DNA from: an uncultured bacterium
Lineage (GTDB): Bacteria; Krumholzibacteriota; Krumholzibacteriia; LZORAL124-64-63
NCBI GenBank assembly: GCA_903847545.1
Contig: CAINDZ010000120.1
Location: forward strand, 1-11,891
Reading direction: 5' to 3'
DNA length: 11,891 nucleotides
This document shows positions 1 through 5,698 of this stretch, piece by piece. Each line of letters opens with the position of its first letter. The first letter of the stretch is position 1. The translations under genes were made by a program, and so were the position numbers. The notes under the pieces were generated by a model. It did not search any database, was not told the origin of the DNA, and saw only the letters and a program-made list of their open reading frames with translations.

Positions 1-161
1 CGTGGCAGAAGTCGGTCAGCGACGCCGACATCGAGCGGACGATCGTGCTGGGCGGCGCCGGCGTGGGCAAGAGCCCGCTGATGGCGCCCAATCCCGACCT
101 GGCGGCCAAGCCCGGCGTCGTGGCGGCGCTGCGCGAGAAGGTGCGCTCGTTCGTCGAGTGA
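1..161 (+). CDS. c-type cytochrome, C-terminal fragment (5' end outside window)
   Basis: Only the last 52 codons are present; the reading frame enters at base 3 and stops at 159-161. The peptide begins WQKSVSDADIERTIV and ends REKVRSFVE. It aligns without gaps to the C-terminal part of the complete cytochrome c encoded at 1868-2278, with 34 of 52 residues identical by hand count. It includes the GKSPxM segment whose Met is the likely distal heme ligand, and the NPDL-x-AKPGVV stretch. The heme-binding CxxCH lies upstream of the window and is not seen. This is therefore a close paralogue of the nos-operon cytochrome, probably also a periplasmic or lipid-anchored electron carrier. Which complex it serves cannot be told from here. 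The identity rests on similarity within the window. Confidence 0.8.
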   Translation, partial: WQKSVSDADIERTIVLGGAGVGKSPLMAPNPDLAAKPGVVAALREKVRSFVE

Positions 162-184
162 CCGCCGGCGAATAGCGGTGCCGC

Positions 185-204
185 CGGCCGGGTACGACCG
201 GCCG
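185..204 (+). terminator. GC-rich hairpin after the cytochrome fragment
   Basis: A perfect 7-bp inverted repeat, CGGCCGG-N6-CCGGCCG, lies 23 bp after the stop codon of the truncated cytochrome gene and ahead of the next ribosome binding site. No T-tract follows, so it is either a weak intrinsic terminator or just an intercistronic stem. Short GC palindromes are common at this base composition. Confidence 0.3.
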
Positions 205-230
205 ATGCAAGCCAACGCAAGGAGCTGCCC

Positions 231-818
231 GTGGGAACGGTGCTGGGAGTGATGCTGGGCCTGGGCATGGCGGCCGCCGCCGGCCTGCGCGTGTTCGTGC
301 CGCTGCTGGCGGCGGCGGTCGCCGTGCGCACCGGCCACCTGCACCCGGCCGCGGGTTTCGCGTGGCTGGGCTCGACGCCCGCGCTGGTGATGTTCGGCAC
401 CGCGGCTGTGGTCGAGGCGCTGGCCTACCTCGTGCCGTGGCTCGACCACCTGCTCGACACCATCGCCACGCCGGCGGCCGTCGTGGCCGGGGCGGCGCTG
501 GTGGCGGCCGTGACGGTGGACTTGCCGCCCGAGGTGCGCTGGCCACTGGCCCTGATCGCCGGCGGCGGGCTGGCCGGGCTGGTGCAGTTGGGCACCGTCG
601 GCGCGCGCGGCATGTCGACCGCGACCACGGCCGGGCTGGCCAATCCCCTGTTCGCGATGCTCGAGACCGGCGGCGCCGTGGTGCTGGCCGTCCTGGCGGT
701 GCTGGTCCCGGTGGTGGCGCTGCTGCTGGCCGTGGGCCTGGTGGTGGCCATCGTGCGGACGGGGCGCTGGGTGGCGCGGCGCGTGGCGCCCGCCGTGCGC
801 GGGCCCGTCCGCCGCTGA
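231..818 (+). CDS. DUF4126-type integral membrane protein
   Basis: A 195-residue, strongly hydrophobic protein starting with GTG. An AAGGAG ribosome binding site at 219-224, 6 nt upstream, fixes the start. Hydrophobic segments lie roughly at residues 3-30, 40-65, 80-100, 104-125 and 145-175, and the last runs into a basic tail (RTGRWVARRVAP...RGPVRR). The opening GLGMAAAAGLRVFVPLL, the PWLDHLLDTIATPAA segment and the small-residue-rich glycine helices resemble the DUF4126 family of bacterial membrane proteins, whose function is unknown. The assignment is from recall of the family's look, not a search. The gene follows the cytochrome fragment by 69 bp, but nothing in the protein suggests a role in respiration. 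No catalytic or metal-binding motif is visible. Confidence 0.65.
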   Translation: MGTVLGVMLGLGMAAAAGLRVFVPLLAAAVAVRTGHLHPAAGFAWLGSTPALVMFGTAAVVEALAYLVPWLDHLLDTIATPAAVVAGAALVAAVTVDLPPEVRWPLALIAGGGLAGLVQLGTVGARGMSTATTAGLANPLFAMLETGGAVVLAVLAVLVPVVALLLAVGLVVAIVRTGRWVARRVAPAVRGPVRR

Positions 819-901
819 TCGAACCCGTTCAATTCCCTTGGGGTTAGCGGCGCCAGCCGCCGTTCAACCTTTTCCTTCCGCTGCCGATAACCTCTCGTGC
901 G

Positions 902-954
902 CCGGGTCGCGACATCGACCCGGATCGCCGCCAGTTCAGCCGGCCGCGGCCGGC
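902..954 (+). promoter_or_regulatory. structured leader ahead of the gene at 988 (two inverted repeats)
   Basis: Two strong palindromes follow each other directly upstream of the gene at 988. The first is CCGGGTCG-N6-CGACCCGG at 902-923 (8-bp arms, 6-nt loop). The second is GCCGGCCGCGGCCGGC at 939-954 (16-bp perfect palindrome). The SD (GGAG, 977-980) lies 23 nt after the second. They could be an operator pair or RNA leader hairpins; no function can be assigned. A weak promoter-like pair, TTCAAC (863-868) and GATAAC (886-891) with a 17-bp spacer, lies just upstream and would place this structure in the 5' leader. Confidence 0.35.
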
Positions 955-987
955 CCGGGTGTCCCTTTCCACCAGCGGAGAGTCACC

Positions 988-1491
988 GTGGACGACGTCG
1001 TCTATCGCAAGGTCCTGTTGATGGTCAGCGAACTGCACCGCCGCGGCTACCAGCGCCTGCGCATCGTGCCGGGCATGTCGCCGTGCGGCGAGCACTGGCG
1101 CTGCTCGGTCACGCCGGTGACCAACGTGTCGGTGAAACACGGCGCGCGCCTGGTCGAGTGGGAGCACCTGTCGGCGCACTACACGAGCGCCGACGGCGCG
1201 AAATACTTCGGCTGGTCGTACGCCGCGACGCTGACGCCGGACAAGCTGGCGCTACGCTTCCTCGAGGAGTTCCCGCTGGTGGCCGAGGGCGGCCAGGGCT
1301 CGGACTGGGCCTACGCCGGCTGGTACCAGGAGATGCTCGGGCTGACGTTTCCCAACCTGCTGCCCATCGCCTACCGCGAGGAGGGCTGCCCGCAGGACAA
1401 GCTGCTGACGGTGGGCCCCGCGGGCAAGAGCGCGGTCATCATCCCGCTGCCGCCGCCGGGGCTGTGCGTCGAGGCGATCGTGGGCGGGTGA
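988..1491 (+). CDS. conserved-looking protein of unknown function
   Basis: A 167-residue soluble protein, no signal peptide or membrane segment. I chose the GTG at 988 because GGAG at 977-980 is well placed and because the sequence becomes protein-like only from VDDVVYRKVLLMVSELHRRG. The frame is open further upstream (to 838), but that part is low-complexity Ala/Pro/Arg and overlaps the structured leader. The N-terminal third looks like an amphipathic helix followed by a beta-rich segment (YQRLRIVPGMSPCGEHWRC). The middle carries many aromatic residues (KYFGWSYAA, DWAYAGWYQEML), and the end is beta-rich (KSAVIIPLPPPG). Four Cys are present (PCGEHWRC, EEGC, GLC), but there is no canonical metal site. 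I do not recognise a named family. It appears to be a single-gene unit, with a leader hairpin pair upstream and a terminator hairpin 15 nt after the stop. Confidence 0.75.
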   Translation: MDDVVYRKVLLMVSELHRRGYQRLRIVPGMSPCGEHWRCSVTPVTNVSVKHGARLVEWEHLSAHYTSADGAKYFGWSYAATLTPDKLALRFLEEFPLVAEGGQGSDWAYAGWYQEMLGLTFPNLLPIAYREEGCPQDKLLTVGPAGKSAVIIPLPPPGLCVEAIVGG

Positions 1492-1506
1492 CCCCCGACC
1501 ATTCGG

Positions 1507-1538
1507 ACGGCCCCCTTTCCGCCTGGAGAGGGGGCCGT
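1507..1538 (+). terminator. strong hairpin terminator after the gene at 988
   Basis: ACGGCCCCCTTTCC at 1507-1520 pairs with GGAGAGGGGGCCGT at 1525-1538: 14 bp with one G-T wobble, closed by a 4-nt GCCT loop. It starts 15 nt after the stop codon. Only a weak T stretch follows (TTGGCGTTTC), but stem length and position make it a convincing terminator that insulates the nos control region. Its loop-side CTGGAGAG recurs in the hairpin at 9724-9757. Confidence 0.75.
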
Positions 1539-1577
1539 TGGCGTTTCGGCGGGGCGGGCGCGGGCGCGGACGGCGGC

Positions 1578-1597
1578 GACTTGCGCCGGCGCAAGTC
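1578..1597. promoter_or_regulatory. CRP/FNR-family type operator (20-bp perfect palindrome)
   Basis: GACTTGCGCCGGCGCAAGTC is a perfect 20-bp palindrome. Its 14-bp core, TTGCG-N4-CGCAA (1581-1594), has the TTG-N8-CAA geometry of CRP/FNR-superfamily sites; FNR and DNR sites are TTGAT-N4-ATCAA. CRP/FNR-family factors such as FNR, DNR and NnrR commonly control denitrification genes, so a site upstream of nosZ makes sense. If the TACAAT at 1637-1642 is a -10 box, the start point would be about 1649 and the palindrome would be centred at -61.5, a classic class I activator position. The regulator itself is not in the window. Confidence 0.6.
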
Positions 1598-1636
1598 CGG
1601 TCCCGGGACACCGCCCTGTGTCATATTCCATTTCGA

Positions 1637-1642
1637 TACAAT
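1637..1642 (+). promoter_or_regulatory. candidate activator-dependent -10 box
   Basis: TACAAT matches TATAAT at five of six positions. No good -35 hexamer lies 16-18 bp upstream (CCCTGT at 1614-1619), as expected for a promoter needing an activator. The predicted start at about 1649 puts the 20-bp palindrome at -61.5. The resulting leader would be about 219 nt. Confidence 0.35.
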
Positions 1643-1732
1643 GACTTAAACGCGATCACGTCTCTCTGGACCCGCCACCATCCTCCCCGGCGAGGCGCCC
1701 CAAAAAACAGGACAAAAATGACCAATTACCTA

Positions 1733-1762
1733 TTGACTCCCTCTGGTTTTTCACCGCATAAT
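1733..1762 (+). promoter_or_regulatory. sigma70-like promoter of the nos operon
   Basis: TTGACT (1733-1738) and CATAAT (1757-1762) each match the consensus at five of six positions and are separated by 18 bp. This is the best promoter match seen in the window. The predicted start is about 1769, giving a leader of about 99 nt before the cytochrome ATG. A short inverted repeat CAAT-N5-ATTG (1723-1735) overlaps the -35 and could be a repressor contact. Confidence 0.55.
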
Positions 1763-1819
1763 CGCATCCGTTAAGCGTTAGTTGGGCGATCGCACCGGCC
1801 GGGGGGCGTCGCCGGGTCC

Positions 1820-1846
1820 GCGCCGTTCGCCAGCCGCGAACGGCGC
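1820..1846 (+). promoter_or_regulatory. 5' leader hairpin before the cytochrome c gene
   Basis: GCGCCGTTCGC (1820-1830) and GCGAACGGCGC (1836-1846) form a perfect 11-bp stem with a 5-nt loop (CAGCC). It ends about 10 nt before the SD (AGAGG, 1857-1861) and 21 nt before the ATG. It has no T-tract, so it is not a typical terminator. It could stabilise the mRNA 5' end, affect translation or be a DNA operator. Confidence 0.5.
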
Positions 1847-1867
1847 ACAGGCACGAAGAGGTGGTCC

Positions 1868-2278
1868 ATGAAGCTCCATCGTCGGGGAGCCGCCCTCGCG
1901 GCGCTCCTGATCGTCAGCGGGATCTCGATGACCGGTTGCAAGGGAGGCGGCGCGGCGGGCGGCGGCTCGGGAACGAAGGTCACCGCCGCCGACCGCACGG
2001 AAGCCCACCAGATCTTCACGACGCGCTGCGCGGCATGCCACGGCCAGTTCGGCCGGGGCGATGGTCCGGGCGCCGCGGGGCTGAACCCGAAGCCGCGCAA
2101 CTACGCCGACGCGGCCTGGCAGAAGGCGACCACGGACGAGGAGATCGAGAAGGCGATCGTCTACGGGGGCGCCGCCGTCGGCAAGAGCCCGCAGATGGTG
2201 GCCAATCCGGACCTGCAGGCAAAGCCCGGCGTGGTGTCGGCCCTGCGGGAGATCGTGCGCACGTTCGGACAGGACTAG
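1868..2278 (+). CDS. lipid-anchored c-type cytochrome, likely electron donor to NosZ
   Basis: A 136-residue single-heme cytochrome c. The N-terminus is a lipoprotein signal peptide with lipobox MTGC, so Cys24 is the predicted lipidated residue. A Gly/Ser-rich linker (about 25-35) leads to the heme domain with CAACH at residues 54-58 and the likely distal ligand Met110 in GKSPQM. It is the first gene of the operon, 60 bp before nosZ. Cytochrome c genes commonly sit beside clade II nosZ and are thought to carry electrons from the quinol-oxidising chain to the CuA site, which fits the absence of nosR here. The ATG has AGAGG 6 nt upstream. A close paralogue ends at base 161 (34 of 52 C-terminal residues identical). 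The role as NosZ donor is inferred from position. Confidence 0.9.
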   Translation: MKLHRRGAALAALLIVSGISMTGCKGGGAAGGGSGTKVTAADRTEAHQIFTTRCAACHGQFGRGDGPGAAGLNPKPRNYADAAWQKATTDEEIEKAIVYGGAAVGKSPQMVANPDLQAKPGVVSALREIVRTFGQD

Positions 2279-2287
2279 ACCGTCACC

Positions 2288-2304
2288 GGCGACGACGCGT
2301 CGCC
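2288..2304 (+). other. intercistronic hairpin between cytochrome c and nosZ
   Basis: GGCGAC (2288-2293) pairs with GTCGCC (2299-2304) around a 5-nt loop, 10 nt after the cytochrome stop codon. There is no T-tract. It may be an mRNA processing or stabilising stem that lets the two genes be expressed at different levels. A 6-bp stem could also be chance at this GC content. Confidence 0.3.
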
Positions 2305-2338
2305 ACCCGACTGCAGAGACTATCCCGGGAGGAAACCC

Positions 2339-4309
2339 ATGAAGCATGCTCGAGTGTGGCGCCGCGCGGCGGCCCTGTTCCTGGTGATCGCGGGGGCGCT
2401 GTTCGCGCTGGCCTCGTGCAACAAGGGCGGCAAGGCCGGCGTGGCCGGCAGTGCGGACCTCAAGGCGCTGATGGTGGCGCGCGGCCTGACCGAGGAGGAC
2501 GTCACCGCGGCCCTCAAGACGTACACGCCGACCGGCAAGAAGGACGAGTTCTACCTGTTCGCCTCGGGCGGGCACGGCGGCAACATGATCGTCATCGGCG
2601 TGCCGAGCATGCGCATCCTCAAGTACATCGCCGTCTTCACGCCCGAGCCGTGGCAGGGCTACGGTTTCGACCAGGAGACGCGCGACATCATCGAGGCCGG
2701 TTCGCCCGCCGGCCGGCCGCTGGGCTGGGGCGACATGCACCATCCCGCGTTCAGCGAGACGAACGCCGACTACGACGGCCAGTTCATCTTCGCCAACGAC
2801 AAGGCCAATGCGCGGCTGGCGGTGGTCGACCTGCGCGACTTCGCCTGCAAGCAGATCGTGCAGAGCGGGCTGATCATGAACGACCACGGCGGCACGTTCG
2901 TGACGCCGAACACCGAGTACGTCATCGAGACGGCGCAGATGGCGGCGCCGCTCGGCGGCGGCTACGCGCCGCTGTCGGAATACAACGACAAGTACCGCGG
3001 CGCCCAGATCTACTGGAAGTTCGACCGCGCGCGCGGGCGCATCGTCAAGGAGCAGTCCTGGGCGATCGAGCTGCCGCCGTACATGCAGGACCTGGCCGAC
3101 GCCGGCAAGGGCCCCAGCAACGGCTGGACCTTCTGCAACTCGGTGAACACCGAGCGCGCGACCGGCGGCCTGCAGCAGGGCAACCCGCCGCTGGAGTCGG
3201 GCGCGTCGCAGAACGACATGGACTTCCTGCACGTCATCAACTGGCAGAAGGCCGAGCAGGTGGCGCAGTCCGGCAAGACGACGACCATCAACGGCATGCG
3301 GGTGATCTCCATCGCGACGGCCGTGGCCGAGGGCCTCATCGCGCTGGTGCCCGAGCCGAAGAGCCCGCACGGCGTCGACATCGCGCCGAACGGCACCGAC
3401 ATCGTCGTGTCCGGCAAGCTCGACACGCACGCGACGGTGTACGACTTCAACAAGATCAAGAGCCTGATGGAGTCGAAGACGTACGAGGGAACCGACCCCT
3501 ACGGCATCCCCATCCTGCCGTTCCGGGACACCATCCGCGGCCAGGTCGAGATCGGCCTTGGGCCCCTGCACACGCAGTTCGACGACAAGGGCTTCTGCTA
3601 CACGTCCATCTTCCTGGAGTCGAAGGTGGCCAAGTGGTCGTTGGCCGACCTGGCTCTGATCGACAAGACCTCGGTCCACTACAACATCGGCCACCTGTCG
3701 GCGGCCGAGGGCGACGCACTGCACCCGAAGGGGCGCTACCTGATCGCCATGAACAAGTGGGCCATCGACCGCTTCAACGGCGTGGGGCCGCTGCTGCCGC
3801 AGAACTTCCAGCTGATCGACATCTCGGGCGACAAGATGCAGGTCCTCTACGACATGCCGTTGCCGCTCGGCGAGCCGCACTACGCGCAGATGATCAGCGC
3901 CGACAAGATCAAGACCATCGACATGTACTCGCCGGTGGGCACCAACCCGGTGACGATGCAGCTCGACCCGAACGCGACGACGACCGAGGAGAAGGCCCGC
4001 ATCGAGCGCAAGGCCGACGGCGTGCACGTCTACCTGACGCTGGTGCGCAGCCACCTGAACCCGGACATCATCGAGGTGAAGAAGGGCGACCGCGTGCACA
4101 TCCACGCCACCAGCCTGGAGCAGGCGCTGGATGCGACGCACGGGTTCTGCATCGACATGTACAACGTCAACCTCAGCATCGAGCCGGGGAAGGTGTGCAA
4201 CGTGTCGTTCACGGCCGACAAGGCCGGCGTGTTCCCCTACTACTGCACGGAGTTCTGCTCGGCGCTCCACCTGGAGATGGCCGGCTACATGCTGGTCAAG
4301 CCGAACTGA
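2339..4309 (+). CDS. nosZ: nitrous-oxide reductase, clade II (Sec-type), predicted lipoprotein
   Basis: A 656-residue catalytic enzyme that reduces N2O to N2 in the periplasm with two copper centres. The N-terminus is a Sec/lipoprotein signal without a twin-arginine motif, with lipobox LASC and Cys27 as predicted lipid site; Tat-exported clade I enzymes differ here. A seven-bladed propeller holds the CuZ site. The likely seven His ligands are H134 and H135 (DMHHP), H183 (NDHGGTF), H298 (FLHVINW), H344 (SPHGVDI), H411 (GPLHTQF) and H452 (NIGHLSA). The C-terminal cupredoxin domain has the CuA set H601 (THGF) and CTEFCSALHLEM: C636, C640, H644, M647. Glu638 stands where clade I has Trp, as usual in clade II. 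SD GGGAGG (2327-2332) precedes the ATG by 6 nt. All key ligands are intact, so the enzyme should be functional. Confidence 0.98.
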   Translation: MKHARVWRRAAALFLVIAGALFALASCNKGGKAGVAGSADLKALMVARGLTEEDVTAALKTYTPTGKKDEFYLFASGGHGGNMIVIGVPSMRILKYIAVFTPEPWQGYGFDQETRDIIEAGSPAGRPLGWGDMHHPAFSETNADYDGQFIFANDKANARLAVVDLRDFACKQIVQSGLIMNDHGGTFVTPNTEYVIETAQMAAPLGGGYAPLSEYNDKYRGAQIYWKFDRARGRIVKEQSWAIELPPYMQDLADAGKGPSNGWTFCNSVNTERATGGLQQGNPPLESGASQNDMDFLHVINWQKAEQVAQSGKTTTINGMRVISIATAVAEGLIALVPEPKSPHGVDIAPNGTDIVVSGKLDTHATVYDFNKIKSLMESKTYEGTDPYGIPILPFRDTIRGQVEIGLGPLHTQFDDKGFCYTSIFLESKVAKWSLADLALIDKTSVHYNIGHLSAAEGDALHPKGRYLIAMNKWAIDRFNGVGPLLPQNFQLIDISGDKMQVLYDMPLPLGEPHYAQMISADKIKTIDMYSPVGTNPVTMQLDPNATTTEEKARIERKADGVHVYLTLVRSHLNPDIIEVKKGDRVHIHATSLEQALDATHGFCIDMYNVNLSIEPGKVCNVSFTADKAGVFPYYCTEFCSALHLEMAGYMLVKPN

Positions 4310-4333
4310 GGTCCGTGACGCGGGAGTGAAGGC

Positions 4334-5698
4334 GTGACGATGAAGGCGCGGATCGGGGGAGACCGGCGCGGGCCGGGACAGGCGGCGCGGGCGCTGGTTG
4401 CAAGCGCATGGCTGGCGCTGGCTGCAGCCTGTCCCGTCCATGCGGACGAACTTCCGCGTCCGGTCTCCCCGCCGCACCCGCAGCGCCCGGTCGGCGGCAT
4501 CGAGGTGCCGCCGGGCGCGGGCCTGGCGGCGGCGCTGGCGCAGGCGCCCGACGGGGCGGTGCTGGTGCTGGCCCCCGGCGAGCACCGGGGGCCGGTGGCG
4601 ATCACGCGCCCGGTCACCATCTGGGGGCCGCGGTCGGCCGTGGTGACCTCGGCGGGCACCGGGACGACGATCGACGTGAAGGCGGCCGGGACGCGCCTGC
4701 TCGGGTTCACCGTCGACGGCAGCGGCTCGCGCTTCGAGGACACCGACGCGGGCGTGCACCTGCGCGCGGACGACTGCACGGTCGAGGGCGTGTGCGTGAC
4801 CCGGGCGCTGTTCGGCATCGCCGCCAGCGGGGTCCACCGGGCGCGCATCGCCGGCAACGAGGTCGTGGGCTCGGGCGCGCGCGACTTCGGGCTGCGCGGC
4901 GACGCCATCCGCCTGTGGGAGGTGCGCGACTCCGCGGTGCTCGACAACGTGGTGCGCGACAGCCGCGACATGGTGGTGTGGTACTCGCCGGGCAACCGGC
5001 TGGAGGGCAACTTCGTGACGGGCGGGCGGTACGGCACGCACTTCATGTACAGCAGCCGCAACACCGTCCGGGGCAACACCTACCTGCACAACCTGGTCGG
5101 CGTGTTCGTGATGTACTGCGACAACGTCGAGGTCTCGGGCAACCTGGTGGCCGCCGCCAGTCCCGGCGAGGGGCTGGGCATCGGCCTGAAGGAGGCCGGC
5201 AACGTCCGCGCCTCGCACAACCGCTTCATCCGCTGCCCGACCGGCGTCTTCGTCGACACGTCGCCCATCCAGGTGAGCCACCTGAACAGCTTCGCCGACA
5301 ACGCGTTCGAGTTCTGCGAAACAGGCGTCACGTTCCACAGCAGCGAGAAGCGGAACGAGTTCACCGGCAACGCCTTCGTGGGCTGCACGACGGCGGTCCG
5401 CGTCGACGGCCACGGCGACGCCACCGGCGTGCGCTGGGCGGGCAACTACTTCGAGGACTACGCCGGCTACGACCTGGACGGGGACGGCGTCGGCGACGTG
5501 CCCCACGAGCCGCGCTCGCTGTCGAACCAGCTGACCAGCACCCGCGAGAACTTCCAGTTCTTCCGCGGCACGCCGGCGCTGGGGCTGCTGGACGTCGTCA
5601 GTCGCGTATTGCCCGTGCTGACGCCGAAGGTTCTGTTCACCGACCAGGCGCCCCTGCTGCGGCGCCCGGCCGGGGCGGGGGTCGTCCATGCGCATTGA
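4334..5698 (+). CDS. nosD: NosD, periplasmic beta-helix protein for CuZ maturation
   Basis: About 454 residues. The start is ambiguous: GTG at 4334 (GGGAG at 4322-4326) or ATG two codons later at 4340 (GAAGG at 4328-4332). A Sec signal peptide ends near VHA-DE (residue 37). The rest is a right-handed parallel beta-helix of the CASH/NosD type. It shows repeated strand turns (for example GNRLEGNFVTGG, RNTVRGNTYLHN, NVEVSGNLVAA) and the hallmark end GNYFEDYAGYDLDGDGVGD followed by the short hydrophobic LGLLDVVSRVLPVLTP. NosD works with the NosF ATPase and NosY permease in assembling the Cu-S cluster of NosZ, receiving copper via NosL. The gene begins 24 nt after nosZ and overlaps nosF by 11 nt, so the two are probably translationally coupled. 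Confidence 0.95.
   Translation: MTMKARIGGDRRGPGQAARALVASAWLALAAACPVHADELPRPVSPPHPQRPVGGIEVPPGAGLAAALAQAPDGAVLVLAPGEHRGPVAITRPVTIWGPRSAVVTSAGTGTTIDVKAAGTRLLGFTVDGSGSRFEDTDAGVHLRADDCTVEGVCVTRALFGIAASGVHRARIAGNEVVGSGARDFGLRGDAIRLWEVRDSAVLDNVVRDSRDMVVWYSPGNRLEGNFVTGGRYGTHFMYSSRNTVRGNTYLHNLVGVFVMYCDNVEVSGNLVAAASPGEGLGIGLKEAGNVRASHNRFIRCPTGVFVDTSPIQVSHLNSFADNAFEFCETGVTFHSSEKRNEFTGNAFVGCTTAVRVDGHGDATGVRWAGNYFEDYAGYDLDGDGVGDVPHEPRSLSNQLTSTRENFQFFRGTPALGLLDVVSRVLPVLTPKVLFTDQAPLLRRPAGAGVVHAH

Larger units (their letters stand above)
1492..1867. other. 376-bp non-coding control region of the nos operon
   Basis: No protein-like reading frame is seen here. In order it holds the terminator hairpin (1507-1538), a 20-bp CRP/FNR-type palindrome (1578-1597), a smaller palindrome GTCCCGGGAC (1600-1609), a clearly AT-richer stretch of about 1620-1780 with two candidate -10 regions, an 11-bp hairpin (1820-1846) and the SD of the cytochrome gene (AGAGG, 1857-1861). 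The local drop in GC is what a regulated promoter region looks like in such a genome. Confidence 0.7.

Noticed and set aside
838..987. N-terminal extension of the gene at 988.
   Set aside because: The residues are low-complexity, the region holds two strong palindromes, and a good SD precedes the GTG at 988.
1538..1774. A 78-codon + strand frame in the nos control region.
   Set aside because: It has no SD and no protein character, and it runs across the palindrome and both promoters.
1786..1793. GCGATCGC octamer palindrome.
   Set aside because: A single 8-bp palindrome is not significant in GC-rich DNA, and no second copy was noticed nearby.
1861..4329. A + strand frame of 822 codons overlapping the cytochrome gene and nosZ in another phase.
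   Set aside because: It has Arg/Gly-rich composition and no motifs, and the true frame carries all NosZ copper ligands.
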